DNA from: Onthophagus taurus
Lineage: Eukaryota > Arthropoda > Insecta > Coleoptera > Scarabaeidae
Reading direction: 5' to 3'
Length of the DNA: 64,000 nucleotides
Assembly: GCF_036711975.1 (NCBI RefSeq)
Contig: NC_091968.1
Coordinates: 8,246,001 to 8,310,000, forward strand
The notes beneath the pieces are model-generated. The model saw nothing but the letters and a program-made list of their open reading frames with translations. It was not told the origin of the DNA and did no database searches. Position numbers and translations under genes: made by a program. Numbering within the stretch: position 1 is the first letter of the stretch; the number at the start of each line of letters is the position of its first letter. Of the stretch, positions 52,401 to 63,883 are shown in pieces.

Positions 52401-52850
52401 CCGATTAAAATAATTCTGCAAGTGCGAAGTTCACATATTTCGTTTTATTTTCATATTCAAATTTCATTTTTACTTGCAACATGGATATTTATCATAATAT
52501 CAAATATATTGTTTTTTTTTGTACCAGTAGATAGCGCCATCTGGTAAAGATATCGAAAATTTTTATTACAAAATTGATTTTAAATCATATTTCAATCAAA
52601 TTTTATACGAAACGATTTTGGATAAAAGCAATAATAAGGTTGATATGCATTAAATTGTCACTAACCACATTTTTCGTACTGTTCAGTGGGAAATTAAATT
52701 GTTTATTTATACCAGTATAGAACGTTCCCTATAGATAATACGAAATAATTTTATTAATAAACATTGTTGCTGACTTAATTATGAACAAATTTTATTAGAA
52801 AAACATTTTGATACAAATAATAATTATATAATATAATCTCAAAAATAACA

Positions 52851-53189
52851 TTTGCAACACCGTACAAAAAAAGTTTATCAATCTTATTGTGATAACACTT
52901 TTATGTCCATCTAAAAATACTGGGCTTAATGTCAATTTGTAACACACTTTTATGACAAACTTGATATGCAAGAAAATAAACAGTTTAAAAGTCACAACTT
53001 TCAAAAAATCAAAATTTATTACTTTAACAGGATTATCGCCTCAATCCTTAAAAATCCGAAAATAACTTATCTATTTTTAAACACTTTTATCTTTGTTTTG
53101 ATGAACATAAGAAATAAAAAATAAAAAAAAAATTGCTTTGGCGTCAAAACCTAACAGAGAAGTGAGTTTCCAGAAAACTTATGTATTCT
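52851..53189. other. AT-rich spacer after satellite
   Basis: No gene or repeat recognised. Confidence 0.3.
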
Positions 53190-53460
53190 CGCTTTCGCTT
53201 TGTAACGGGTTTATAATTAAGTATAACCGAGGAGAGGTTAAAACGAATCGTGCTACCGTGAGTCCGTTATGCTGCGCTCGAACAGCGAACGGGGTGTGAC
53301 GTAATTTTGTTTACAAGTTGGCGAGTTTCGCGGCCAAATTCGGCGTCCAATTAACTTTCGGAGGTCGAATCGGTTATTATTAGATGTGTGTGCGCTCTCT
53401 AAATTACCGAGTCGTTCGTTGCATTTGACGCGATTATCAACGAATTCGTTGATAATTCCT
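53190..53460. promoter_or_regulatory. CpG-rich unique stretch, candidate regulatory element 1
   Basis: Higher in CpG and G+C than anything within 15 kb (GCGCTCGAACAGCGAACGGG, TTTCGCGGCCAAATTCGGCG) and free of transposon words. Contains GTGACGTAA, a CRE-like octamer variant, at about 53297. A palindrome ATTATCAACGAATTCGTTGATAAT lies at 53433-53456. It could be an enhancer or an alternative promoter inside the MNT/MXD intron. Confidence 0.35.
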
Positions 53461-53879
53461 TGGACTCGACACAACAAACAAAAAACAGATGATTTTTATC
53501 GAGATGATGCTTGAAACGTCATAAAATTGCTTATTTTTTATTATTAATCTGATTTTGATCGATTTTTTAAGCACTCGAACACATTTTCGATTTATTTTTA
53601 TTGATTCACTCAAAATTACTAATAACTTTATCGGAGGTGACTGCAATATTTATCAAAACCTTTCCTTGACAGTATGTAAATATTAAATCTGTTTTGGTTG
53701 AACAATTTGTTTAATTGAGAAACTAACAAATAAATGCGGATAAAGACCATCTTTGTATTTTCGAGTTTTAAAATAACTTATAAAAGAGCGATTGTAATCA
53801 ATGTGCTTCTTAAGAAAACAAAATTTGTGACTTAACTTGTGACTAACTGAATGTTAGAGTTTTCATAAAAAAAATGTTG

Positions 53880-54060
53880 TTTAAACGAAATTTTTTTTTT
53901 GATTTCTTTTCTCGGTCTTGGTTTTGGCGCGGTGAGAAGAGAAAACGGAAAACAAACACGGCACCGACTGTGAAAATGTAGGTCGCGGCGACAATAAACT
54001 AAAACGTGACGCAACAATTAAAAGTGGCACGAGCGCGCTGTTTTTGCTGACAGACTTATT
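53880..54060. promoter_or_regulatory. CpG-rich unique stretch, candidate regulatory element 2
   Basis: A second CpG-rich block (GGTTTTGGCGCGGTGAGAAG, GTAGGTCGCGGCGACAATAA, GCACGAGCGCGCTGTTTTTG) between AT-rich flanks. No coding frame with recognisable product. Confidence 0.33.
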
Positions 54061-54578
54061 AAAACCGTATAACAACATACTCGAAACGTACCCAAAACGT
54101 ACGTGTACCGAAAATGTCGTGACGAATAGTATATGTAAATTAAAAAGAAATAAATAACATCTTTTTTCCTTTTTCGAATATACTCGATGCAGCTTTAGGA
54201 AAACATAGTGTAGCTATTGGCGATTTAGATAAAAGTATTGAGGGAAAATTGAAAGGATCAGAATCAGTCCAGTATTACGATTTCGATATGGATGAAGAAG
54301 CAATGGTATTATCGTTGACTTTGCAAAGGACTTGCAGTTCAAAGGGAGTATCTCATTGTGTCCAGGAAGTATATTCGAGTGTGTACACTCTATAACTTAA
54401 TCGCGATTTATAAAGATATCAAATTCTGCAATATGTATGCATTAACTGTTAATATTTCGATGTTGACGTGAACTAAATAATAATTAGATAGTACTCAAAT
54501 ACCCAGCTTGGAGAGAGGACGTCAAGCACACATTTTCTTCTTAAAAACATATTCAACATACTATTAAAAGAATATTTT

Positions 54579-55030
54579 AGCCTCTTGTTGACTCCGAATA
54601 GCTAGCAACTTTTCGTTTTTACTCTCTACGGCTCTCAATACATCTGAGTGACTCCAAATTGCTCCCAATGGCTTTTGGAATACCCCAATATCTTTCACTG
54701 ACTCCGAATGGTTCCCAACGCAATGGGTTTGAATACATCCCAATGTTTTATCCCTGACTTTGAATAGCCCCTAATAGATAGTTATAACTCTCAAAGAGAT
54801 TCAACTGGTTCCCATATCTTTCACTTTTACTAGCTTTCAATAGTTTATACTTTTAATTGCTCCGAATGGCTCTTAGTACATCCCAATATCTAGCAACGCC
54901 TCTTAATACATTTAATTTTTACTAATCCTGAGATGATCTCATTGCCTTAAAGATCTCCACGAATCTTTGCACATCCAAATGTCACTGACTCCGAATAGCT
55001 CCCAATGGTTAAGTACGAATCTCAATGGAT
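54579..55030. repeat. degenerate TCCGAATGGCTCCCAATGG block, unit 1
   Basis: Imperfect short repeats with the phrases GACTCCGAATGGYTCCCAA, ACATCCCAATATCTTTCACT and CTAGCAACNTTTCGTTTTTACTC. The same block recurs at 56158-56830, 58048-58300 plus 58664-59322, and 61618-62290. Confidence 0.7.
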
Positions 55031-55353
55031 TGAGAGAATAGTTATTTGCATATCAAAATCACGAAGTTGTAAAGAATGACTTTGCATGATCTGTACTTTA
55101 TAGATTGGCGTCAATGTAGATGAAATTCATTGCAATTTTATGCCAGCTATAAAGTCTTCCATCAAAGTAAATTTAGTGGATTTATAATAGGCTTCTTTAT
55201 AACTGAGTTCTCAGAACTCTAAGTAAGTTATTCCTGGATAATAAGAATTCTTGTCGAATACAAAACGAAACAACCTAACTACAGAAAAAGTCAAATCCGA
55301 AAATATCAAAAACTGGAGCTTTACACGCGCCAGAAAAAAAAAATAAAGGAGGT

Positions 55354-55620
55354 ATGTTTACTATCTCCTACGTATTGCGCGTGTTTAAACGTGTCAGTGC
55401 CCATATCGTCATTATGGTAAAAGAAAGAACACATTGTAAGAATGGAAGAGTTGCTACTGGTAATATAAGACGATACCATGTTTGCAAAACAGTGCGTACT
55501 GCTTTCAGAAAACTAATACCTGTCATTACAAAACTAGATCCTCCTCATAAAGGATTAGATAAGGCTGACAGAAAACTAGATGCCGCTAATACAATACTAA
55601 ATCTGCTTGTAGATGTATAA
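55354..55620 (+). CDS. unknown repeated ORF, copy 1 (heptad-repeat C-terminal part)
   Basis: An 88-codon frame reads VFKRVSAHIVIMVKERTHCK, then heptads of the form (K/R)LDxA(N/D)(T/K/R), for example GLDKADRKLDAANTILN, before a stop. The same start and frame occur at 57166-57405 and 63884-64000. After the stop the 21-bp periodicity continues to ~55880 in the same register (RLDIANTRLN, LDSSDKTAHI), so the frame was once longer. I do not recognise a family, and it may be a dead or purely repetitive sequence. Confidence 0.3.
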   Translation: MFTISYVLRVFKRVSAHIVIMVKERTHCKNGRVATGNIRRYHVCKTVRTAFRKLIPVITKLDPPHKGLDKADRKLDAANTILNLLVDV

Positions 55621-55885
55621 ACATACCTTGCAGAAGTCAAATAAATTGCTTATGGAAGTGTGGATACTGGTGGTTGAAGGCTAGATATTGCTAACACACG
55701 ATTGAATTAAAATACTGCCAAAACACTTGATTCCTCTGATAAAACGGCACATATTTGTAACGGTGGGCTGTATACATCTTATAGATGGCAAGATATGATG
55801 CTTGTGGATGACTAAACGCAGCTAATTAAAGATCAGAAAGATACTGTTTGCTACAGACTTGTGTAAAACTAAATACTGCATTAAC
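55440..55885 (+). repeat. 21-bp minisatellite, block 1
   Basis: About 20 degenerate copies of AAACTAGATRCTGCTAATACA in an almost strict 21-bp register, for example AAACTAGATGCCGCTAATACA and AGGCTAGATATTGCTAACACA. The block recurs at about 57230-57660 and starts again at 63945. Confidence 0.75.
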
Positions 55886-57165
55886 TGCTTCCAAAAATAA
55901 TATATAAATTACTTCTTCTCTTTCTTTCTGTTTTACCTTTCTGTTATACTTCATGCAGGTGTGTATACTGTATAACCTAATCGCGATTTTATAACGATAT
56001 CAAATTCTGCAATGTATAAACATTAACTGTCAATATTTCGAAGTTAACGTGAAATAAGTAATAATTAGATAGTACTCAAATACCCAGCTTGGAAAGAGAA
56101 CGTCAAGCACACATTTCTTCTTAAAAACATGTAAAACATACTATTAAAAGAATATTTTAGCCTCTCGTTGACTCCGAACAGCTAACAATATCACTCACTG
56201 ACTCCGAATGGTTCTCAACGCTTAGCAACCTTACGTTTTTACTCTAGTTGATCTCAATACCGTATCCTTTAAGGGGATATGAGTACTTCTCTACGGGTCT
56301 AAATACATCTGCGCGATTCTCGCTGACTCCGAATTGCTAACAATGGCTCCATATTGCTCCCAATGGCTTTTGAAACATCCCAATATCTTTCACTGACTCC
56401 GAATGGTTCCCAACTCCCAATTTATTTCTTTTTTATCAGCTCTCCGCTACTCTTAATATTCTACGCTTTTAAAGTTACCTATTTACTCCGAATGGCTTTG
56501 AATACATCCCAATGTTTTATCCCTGACTCTGAATAGCTCCTAATAGATAGTAATAACTCTCGAAGAGTTTCAACTCGTTCCCATATCTTTCACTTTTACT
56601 AGCTTTCAATAGTTTATACTTTTAATGGTAGAAAATTGCTCCGAATGACTCTTAGTACATCTCAATATCTAGCAACGCCTCTTAATACATTTAATTTTTA
56701 CTAATCCTGAGATGATCTCATTGCCTTAAACTTTTAAAAGATCTCCACGAATCTTTGCACATCCAAATGTCACTGATTCCGAATGGCACCCAATGGTTAA
56801 TAACGAATCCCAATGGATTGAGAGAAGAGCCTTGATATACAATAGTTATTTACATATCACGGAGTGGTAAAGAATGACTTTGCATGATCTGTACTTTATA
56901 GATTGGCGTGAATGTAGATCCATTACAATTTTATGCCAGCATAAAGTTTTCTATTAAGATAAATTTAGTTGATTTATAACATAGGCTTCTTTGTAATCGA
57001 GTTCTCAAAGCTCTAAGTAAGTTACTCCTGGATAATAAGAATTCTTGGCGAATCCAAAACGAAACAACCTAACTACAGAAAAAGACAAATCTGTAAACAT
57101 CAAAAGCTGGGCTTTACACGCGTCATAAAGGAAATAAAGAAGATATCTTTACTATCTTCGACGTA

Positions 57166-57405
57166 TTGCGCGTGTTTGAACGTGCCAGTTCTCACATCGT
57201 CATTATGGTAAAAGAAAGAACACATTGTAAGAATGGAAGACTAGCTAATACAAGACTGTACTATGTTTGCAAAACAATACATACTGCTTGCATAAAACTA
57301 ATAACTGTTAATATACAATTAAATTCTCCTCATAAAAGACTAGATAAGGCTGACAGAAAACTAGATGTCGCTAATAAAATACTAAATCAGCTTGTAGATG
57401 AATAA
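57166..57405 (+). CDS. unknown repeated ORF, copy 2
   Basis: A 79-codon frame parallel to 55354-55620: VFERASSHIVIMVKERTHCK, then KRLDKADRKLDVANKILNQL and a stop. About 70% identical in protein to copy 1. The upstream in-frame sequence IFTIFDVL matches FTISYVL of copy 1 although its initiator ATG is not shared. Confidence 0.3.
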   Translation: MRVFERASSHIVIMVKERTHCKNGRLANTRLYYVCKTIHTACIKLITVNIQLNSPHKRLDKADRKLDVANKILNQLVDE

Positions 57406-58316
57406 ACACATCTTGCAGAAGGGAATAAACTGCTCATGGAAGTCTCGATACTAGGTTGGAGGTTAGATATTGCTAACACACGACTGGATACTGCCAAAAG
57501 ACTTGATTTTTCTTATAAAAGGGTAGATATTTGTAATGGAGGGCTGTATACATCTTATAGACGACAAGATATGATGCTTGTGGATGACTAAATGCAGCTA
57601 ATTAAAGATCAGAAAAGTACTGCTTGCTATAGACTTGTGGAAGACTAGATACTGCATTAACTGTTTTACCTTTCATTCTTTTTGGAATATACTTCATGCG
57701 GCTTTAGAAAAATATTGTGTAGCTATTGGTGATTTAGATAAAAGTATTGATGAATATTCAAAGGATCAGAATCAGTTCAGCATTGTGATTTCGATATGGA
57801 TGAAGATGCAAACGTATTATAGAGTGTGCATACTATACATATAACCTAATCGCTATTATATAAAGATATCAAATTCTGCAATGTTTACGCATTAAATGTC
57901 AATATTTTGATGTTGTCGTAAAATATGTAATAATTAGATAGTACTCAATACTCAGCTTCTCTCCTAGCTTGGTATTGAGTACTATCTAGGACGTCAAGCA
58001 CACATTTTCTTCTTAAAAACGTGTAAAGCATATAATAGAAAGAAAACGTCAGCCCCTCGTTGACTCCGAATAGCTAACAATATCATTCACCGACTCCGAA
58101 TGGCTCTCAGAACCTAGCAACCTTTCGTTTTTACTCTCTACGAATCTCGATACATCTCAGCACCTCTCGTTAACTCCGAATAGCTAATAATGGCTCTTAA
58201 TGGCTTTTGGCATATTTCAATGTCTTTCACTGATTTCGAATGGTTCTTAACGTCTATTAAGCTTTCGTTTTTACTCCAGATGATCTCAATACCGTAACGT
58301 CTAAAGGGATCTGAGT

Positions 58317-58655
58317 CAGTGTTGCCGTTTCGGTACAATTGTACTGAATTCAGTATGATTTCATGGATAAAGTACGTGGAAGTAACAATCCAGTACAAAA
58401 TTTTGTAATCGGTACAATTGTACTAAAATCAGTACATTTTTAGAGAATGCAGTTCCACTTTTTTTGAATTTGGAAAGTTTACTGCTTGTAAAACATTTAA
58501 TCAAAAATTAATTGTGTCACCAATGAGCCCAGTGATAAACTAATACGTTTTACAAGTTTTGTTTCACCTTAAAAAAAAGGTCTCCTATTTTCTCTCTCAA
58601 TTCAGTACATTTTTTTTCATTTTCAGTACGAATTTTATTCGGTGCGGCAACACTG
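58317..58655. mobile_element. hAT-type MITE
   Basis: Ends CAGTGTTGCCG and CGGCAACACTG, with the exact 8-bp target duplication ATCTGAGT on both sides (58309-58316 and 58656-58663). Interior rich in GGTACAATTGTACTRAAWTCAGTA words. Non-coding, 339 bp; inserted in an array unit. Confidence 0.92.
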
Positions 58656-58790
58656 ATCTGAGTACCTCTCTACGGATACTTAATAGACTCTTAATAGTCT
58701 ACGCTTTTAAAGTTACCTATTTACTCCGAATGGCTTTGAATACATCCCAATGTTTTATCCCTGACTGTGAACAGATCCTAATAAGTAGTA

Positions 58791-59053
58791 CGAGGGTTTA
58801 GGGTCACATATGCGTAACTCCCAAATTTGTGTTTTATTTGTATTTTCAAGAAAACTTCCGTAAATGTAATATTTAATATTATTACTAATGCAAGGACGAA
58901 TTCAATGGTAATTTTTAGCTTAAAACTGGGTATTTTATAGCGGAATAGATTGTGAAGCTATTTTCTAATGATTTTTTGCGCATCATAATATTCGTAAGTC
59001 ATTTTAAGTAAATCATTTTCATGAAAATATGTAGTTACGTTCTTAAACCCTCG
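58791..59053. mobile_element. short TIR insertion
   Basis: 263 bp with ends CGAGGGTTTAGGGTCACATATGCGTAACTC and GTAGTTACGTTCTTAAACCCTCG, interrupting the array word TAGTAATAACTCTCAAA. Non-coding, family unknown. Confidence 0.72.
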
Positions 59054-59330
59054 ATTAATAACTCTCAAATAGTTTCATCTGGTTCCCATATCTTTCACTT
59101 TTACTAGTTTCTCACTATTTTCAATAGTTATTACTTTTAAAGATAGAAAATTGCTCCGAATGGCTTTTAGTGCATCCTAATATCTACCAATGACTCTTAA
59201 TACGTTTAATTTTTACTAATCCTGAGATGATCTCAATACCTTACGAAAATCCTACTAATCCTAAAAGATTTCAACGAATCTCATTAAATCCAAATGTCAC
59301 TGATTCCGAATGGCTCCCAATGGTTAAAAC

Positions 59331-61289
59331 CAGGGACTAAGAACGGAACGAAAACGAGAACGAAAGAACGAAATTAACCGAATAATTTATAAGAACGAAA
59401 ACGGAAACAAAAACGAAATTTTTATTATTCGATCATGATTGAAAACGAAATAAATAATTTCGGTTACCGGTTTTAACCGGTTTAATGACACAATATTTTT
59501 GTAACCTACTCCTAGTAGACATATCGGGGATGCAAGTTTAAGAAAATTTATTGAAAGATGTCTTGCTTCTTAGATTAAATAGTTACAATTAATTTTTATA
59601 TATATATATTCATATATACTAAAATTAATAATTATCCTGTGATTTACTTTAGAATATATCTTTAATTTAATTAACTAAAATTTTTATTTATTTTGGAATG
59701 CTGAATTATTTATATACAGGGTGATTCACATAAGAACCGACATAGAACAGGGACATGTAGAGGATAATAAATTAAGACGATTTAACACAACTTATCTCTA
59801 TACTAAGTTGTACTCCTGATGGTCCCCTAAATTTTGACAGATTTTTTTAACCTTTTGGTGGATTTAACACATTATTACCTGATTTCATGTGGAATTTAAT
59901 TCTAAAACTTTTTTTACTCTTATTATTTTTTAAAAACATTGTCGTTTTCATAAAAAACTCAAATAACTAAAGACCCGAATTTCGTTAATGCTACTTAAAA
60001 TCATCGAAAATTCAGTAGTCGGCTGTGAAATTGTACGTCAAACTTGACAAATAGGTTATAAAACCTTGTCGTCAAATAACCTTATAACCTATTTGTCAAG
60101 TTTGACGTACAGTTTCATAGCCGACTACTGAATTTTCGCTTATTTTAAGCAACATTACGAAATACGTGGGTTTAGTTATTTAAGTTTTCTATGAAAACGA
60201 CGAAGTTTTTAAAAAAATAATAAGAGTAAGAAAAGTTTTAGAATTAAATTCCACATGAAATCACCACATCAAATCCGCCAAAAGATTAAAAAAATCTGTC
60301 AAAATTTATGGTACCTTTAATCAACCCTTTGAAATGCTTCAATTGAGTTCAATTTGTTACCAATTAATATCCTTGGTACACTCATAACGTATACCAAATT
60401 TGGTTTTTCTAGCTTAATGTATTACGAAGATATTGAACTTTTTAAAAATTTAAGAGCCAACTTTGAAGGCCTATAACTCCTCAGGTGTACAACTTAGTAT
60501 AGAGGTAAGTTACGTTAAATCATCTTAATTTATTGTCCTCTACATGTCCCTGCCCTGCTCTGTGTCGGTTCTTATGTGAATCACCCTGTATATTTTTACT
60601 ATAAAATAAATATGTTAAAAATTTTTTTCTCTTATTTTTAATAATAATAATAACTTTATTTACAAATAACCAAAAATTAACCATAACACAAAATTTTTAA
60701 ATAAGTAAAAGTTAATTGACATAAAGCAAGGTCAGAGAGAAAAGAAACAAATATTATTATTTAAAATATGAAGCAAAAAAAACAAAAAAAATCTGTCACT
60801 GGCATACCACTAAACTGCATAGCAGTTTGTGCGTGGTTTTCAAGTAACTAAATTTAATGGGAATAAATGAAAAAAACTAAAACAGATTCGTGCCTCTCCA
60901 GTACAGAAACGGTTCTAAACAATTCATTCTAAATTTTATTTTTAATATTTATAAAAAGCAAAAATGCCATCATCACTTAAAATGCAGTTGATTGAAATTT
61001 TTAACATTTAAGTTTTTAAAAGCATAAATTTTATGTTAGTAATTTTTGCCAGCTATGATTAAAATTATGACAAGTGACTTATTTGTCAAATATAAAAAAA
61101 AATTAAAAAAAGCATGTTGGCATACTTTTATTAGAAAAATAGTAAAAAACCGGTTTTAACCGTTATTTCATTTCGGTTCACGAAAACGAAAACGATATTT
61201 TTTGGGTGTGAACGAAAAGAACGAAAACGAAATTTTTCGTTTTCGTTCTGATCGGAAACGAACAAAATACTTTTCGTTTTTAGTCCCTG
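59331..61289. mobile_element. hAT-type element with GAACGAAAACG subterminal repeats
   Basis: Ends CAGGGACTAAGAACGGAACG and TTTTCGTTTTTAGTCCCTG, exact 8-bp target duplication GTTAAAAC (59323-59330 and 61290-61297). Both subterminal zones are packed with GAACGAAAACG / CGTTTTCGTTC repeats and contain ACCGGTTTTAACCG. No transposase frame. A foldback MITE is nested inside. Confidence 0.9.
59717..60588. mobile_element. foldback MITE nested in hAT element
   Basis: Ends CAGGGTGATTCACATAAGAACC and GGTTCTTATGTGAATCACCCTG, TA on both sides. The arms pair along most of their length and meet at a tight centre near 60068 (GGTTATAAAACCTTGTCGTCAAATAACCTTATAACC), so the element is one large interrupted palindrome. 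Confidence 0.9.
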
Positions 61290-61302
61290 GTTAAAACGAA
61301 TC

Positions 61303-62600
61303 TCAATGGATTGCATATTCTCCTGAATTTTTTATCTTTACAAGCTTTTACTTTAATATTTATAAATTTTAGTCAAGGTTTATTTTTTTTAACGTTAATT
61401 ATTATTATTATTATTGCCCTATCTTGTAACGCTAATTTTAACCGTTTATTTTAAACACATCGTTATCTCAAACAAAAGTTTCCCTCTTTCTCTATTTCTC
61501 TGCGCCAGAACAGCACGATAAATGTATTCTCGTCCGCGTTATCAATTTAATGCTCTTTTTTAATTTTCAACGACACTACGCGACACAACGTAAAACGTAA
61601 AATCAAAAGAATACTTTAGCCTCGCGTTGACTCCGAATAACTAACAATATCATTCAGTGACTCCGAACGGTTCTCAGAGCCTAGCAACCTTTCGTTTTTA
61701 CTCTAGTTCTCAATACCGCATCCTTTAAAGGGAAATAAGTACTTCTTTACGGGTCTCAATACATCTGAGCGACTCTTGTTGACTCCGAATTGCTAACAAT
61801 CGCTCCAAATTGCTCCCAATGGCTTTTGGAACATCGCAATATCTTTTACTGACTCTGATTCGTTCCCAACTCCCAATTTATTTCTTTTTTATCAGCTCTC
61901 CGCTACTCTTAATAATCTACGCTTTTAAAGTTACCCATTTACTCCGAATAGATTTAAATACATCCCAATGTTTTATCCCCGAATCTGAATAGCTTCTAAT
62001 AGATAGTAATAACACTCAAAGAGTTTCAACTGGTTCCCATATCTTTCAGTTTTACTAGCTTTCAATAGTTTATACTTTTAAAGGTAGCAAAATTGCTCCG
62101 AATGGCTCTTAGTACATCCCAATATCTAGTAACGACTCTTAATATATTTAATTTTTACTAGTCCTGAGGTGATCAGAATACCTTACGGAAATCCTACTAA
62201 TCCTAAAAGATCTCAACGAATCTCGTTACATTCAAATGTCACTGACTCCGAATAGCTCCCAATGGTTAACAACGAATCTCAATGGATTGCATATACTCCT
62301 GAAATCTTTCATTTTTACCAGCTTTTACTTTCATATTTATAAATTTAAGTCAAGGTTTATTTTTTTTTGTTTTCACCTTTACTATATTAACGTTAATTAT
62401 TATTATTATTGTTACCGCATCTTGTTAACTCTAATTTTAACCGTTTAATTTAAACACATCGTTATCTCAAATAAAGTCTCCCTCTTTCTCTATCTCTCTG
62501 CACCAGAACAGCACGATAAATTTATTCTCGTCCGCGTTATCAAATTGATGCTCTCTTTTAATTTTCAACTATACTACGCCACAGAATGCATTAAAATTAT
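61303..62600. repeat. 977-bp tandem duplication inside the array
   Basis: AATGGATTGCATATTCTCCTGAA at 61303 recurs at 62280 and the following ~300 bp are shared (AGTCAAGGTTTATTTTTTTT, CCCTCTTTCTCTATTTCTCTGCRCCAGAACAGCACGATAAAT, TTCTCGTCCGCGTTATCAA). The first copy continues into a TCCGAAT block; the second does not. Confidence 0.75.
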
Positions 62601-63590
62601 CAAACGGCCGAATAAACACAACAATTAAAATCGACGGGAAGATATACTTCGACGAAAAGAGAGAGTGAGGACTTAAAATTCACTGATGTGCAAAAACCGT
62701 TTATCGAGAGGAATGTATATTTAGGTCATTATGACGTTTTATTTTGGAAAGGTCAGTTCAAGGTCGTTTTAGATGGAGAAACGCGAATAGTTTCTCGAAA
62801 TAAATATTATATAAAGTCGAATTATGTGTGTTGTGTTTTTATTTTGATAGCGCTTTGGGACAGATAAAAATTTATTTTCGTTTCTTTTTGCGTCCAAATA
62901 GAGTCTGCGTGTTTAGGATGTGTGCGCTGTTTAAGTTTTGCTGATTAATTATTTTTGTTGATTAAGTAATCTTTAAGCGATAGAGAAAACGAACCGGCAA
63001 ATGCCAAGTTTTTAGATTTATTTTTAGTAGGTTGCAATTAAAGCTGGCTGTGATATAATAAGTTATTTTAATAATCGCAATATTATTTTGTTAGTTATTT
63101 CAAGACACACTTGACTAGATTACAAAATAACAGTTGTTTTGTACTTTACATGGTTTTTTAATTTTAAATACATTCTAAAATATAATTATATATTTTTTTA
63201 AGTAGTTGTTATTGTTTATTTTTAGATGTAGAAATGAGTTATTATCTTAAATTCTTAAAAAGACTTAAAGAATTAAATGAATGATGATGTTGACTTTTTC
63301 ACGCTTGATAAATTGCTTGGAATTTTCTGCTGCTCAATATCCGCAGCTTTGCTTATTGAAAAAATCAACTTAAATTAAATCGTGCTTCGTTACTGGTTAC
63401 TTTAGAAAGTGGTTAGTGCAGATAACATTTTTGCCAGATTACGAGAGGTTAGTATGCTATCCAACAGGTATGAAGTATTTGTTATTCAATCTTGTCTCCG
63501 TTTTATCTTTAATGGTTTCTACCGCAACGGCCAGGTCACAAGCGACTTTGGTGATTAGCTCATTAGAATTTAAACATTGTAACCTTGGTA
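62601..63590. other. unique stretch between array units
   Basis: No coding frame recognised. AAAGGTCAGTTCAAGGTCG at about 62748 contains two AGGTCA-like half-sites in direct orientation, a possible nuclear-receptor site. The segment has more CpG than the array. Array sequence resumes at about 63590. Confidence 0.3.
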
Positions 63591-63883
63591 TACAATAGTT
63601 ATTTACATATCAAAATCACGAAGTGGTAAAGAATGACTTTGCATGATTTGTACTTTATAGATACTTTACAGTTATAAAGTGTTCTATCAAGTAAATTTTT
63701 GTGGATTTATAATAGTCTTCTTTATAATTGAGTTCTCAGAGCTCTAAGTGAGTTATTCCTGGATAATAAGAATTCTTGGCGAATCCAAAAGGAAACAACC
63801 TAACTACAGAAACCATCAAAAACCTGAGCTTTACACGCGCCAGAAAGAAAATAAAGGAGGTATCTTTACTATTTCTGACGCAA

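Larger units (their letters stand above)
51073..52500. mobile_element. PLE-derived foldback insertion in satellite
   Basis: Two inverted arms (from AACTTCGCACTTGCAGAATTATTTTAATCGG on the left to CCGATTAAAATAATTCTGCAAGTGCGAAGTT on the right) each hold a hammerhead motif. The inner arms (AAGTAAGAAATATTGTAATTAATC / GATTAATTACAATATTTCTTACTT) also pair. Flanked by the repeated satellite word CAAATATATTGTTTTT (51057-51072 and 52501-52516), a plausible 16-bp target duplication. No RT or nuclease frame remains. A MITE is inserted at 51783-52355. Confidence 0.8.
45250..52850 (+). repeat. tandem satellite-like array, ~329-bp unit
   Basis: About eleven units. Markers shared by units: CAGTAGATAGCGCCACCTGG, GAAGATATCGAAAATTTTTA, TACGAAACAATTTTGGATAA, TTTTTCGTACTGTTCAGTGG, TATACTAGTATAGAACGTTC and ATATAACCTCAAAAATATTG. 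The GTAGATAGCG marker falls at 45654, 45981, 47170, 47501, 47830, 48159 (truncated), 50093, 50422, 50751 and 52527; uninterrupted spacings are 327-331. Three insertions break the array: 46312-47159, 48250-49875 and 51073-52500. Units are mostly 90-97% alike by eye. No coding frame is shared between units. Confidence 0.93.

Noticed and set aside
45250..52850. CRISPR-like array
   Set aside because: Unit is ~329 bp with no short repeat/unique spacer alternation; this is a eukaryotic satellite broken by transposons.
57635..57844. Frame YCVAIGDLDKSIDEYSKDQN as a gene
   Set aside because: It is a shared segment of array units (also at 54200) with stops in the other copy; no independent support.
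54579..62290. TCCGAAT repeats as telomere or centromere repeat
   Set aside because: Repeats are irregular and very diverged, without a fixed unit of telomeric length; no further evidence.
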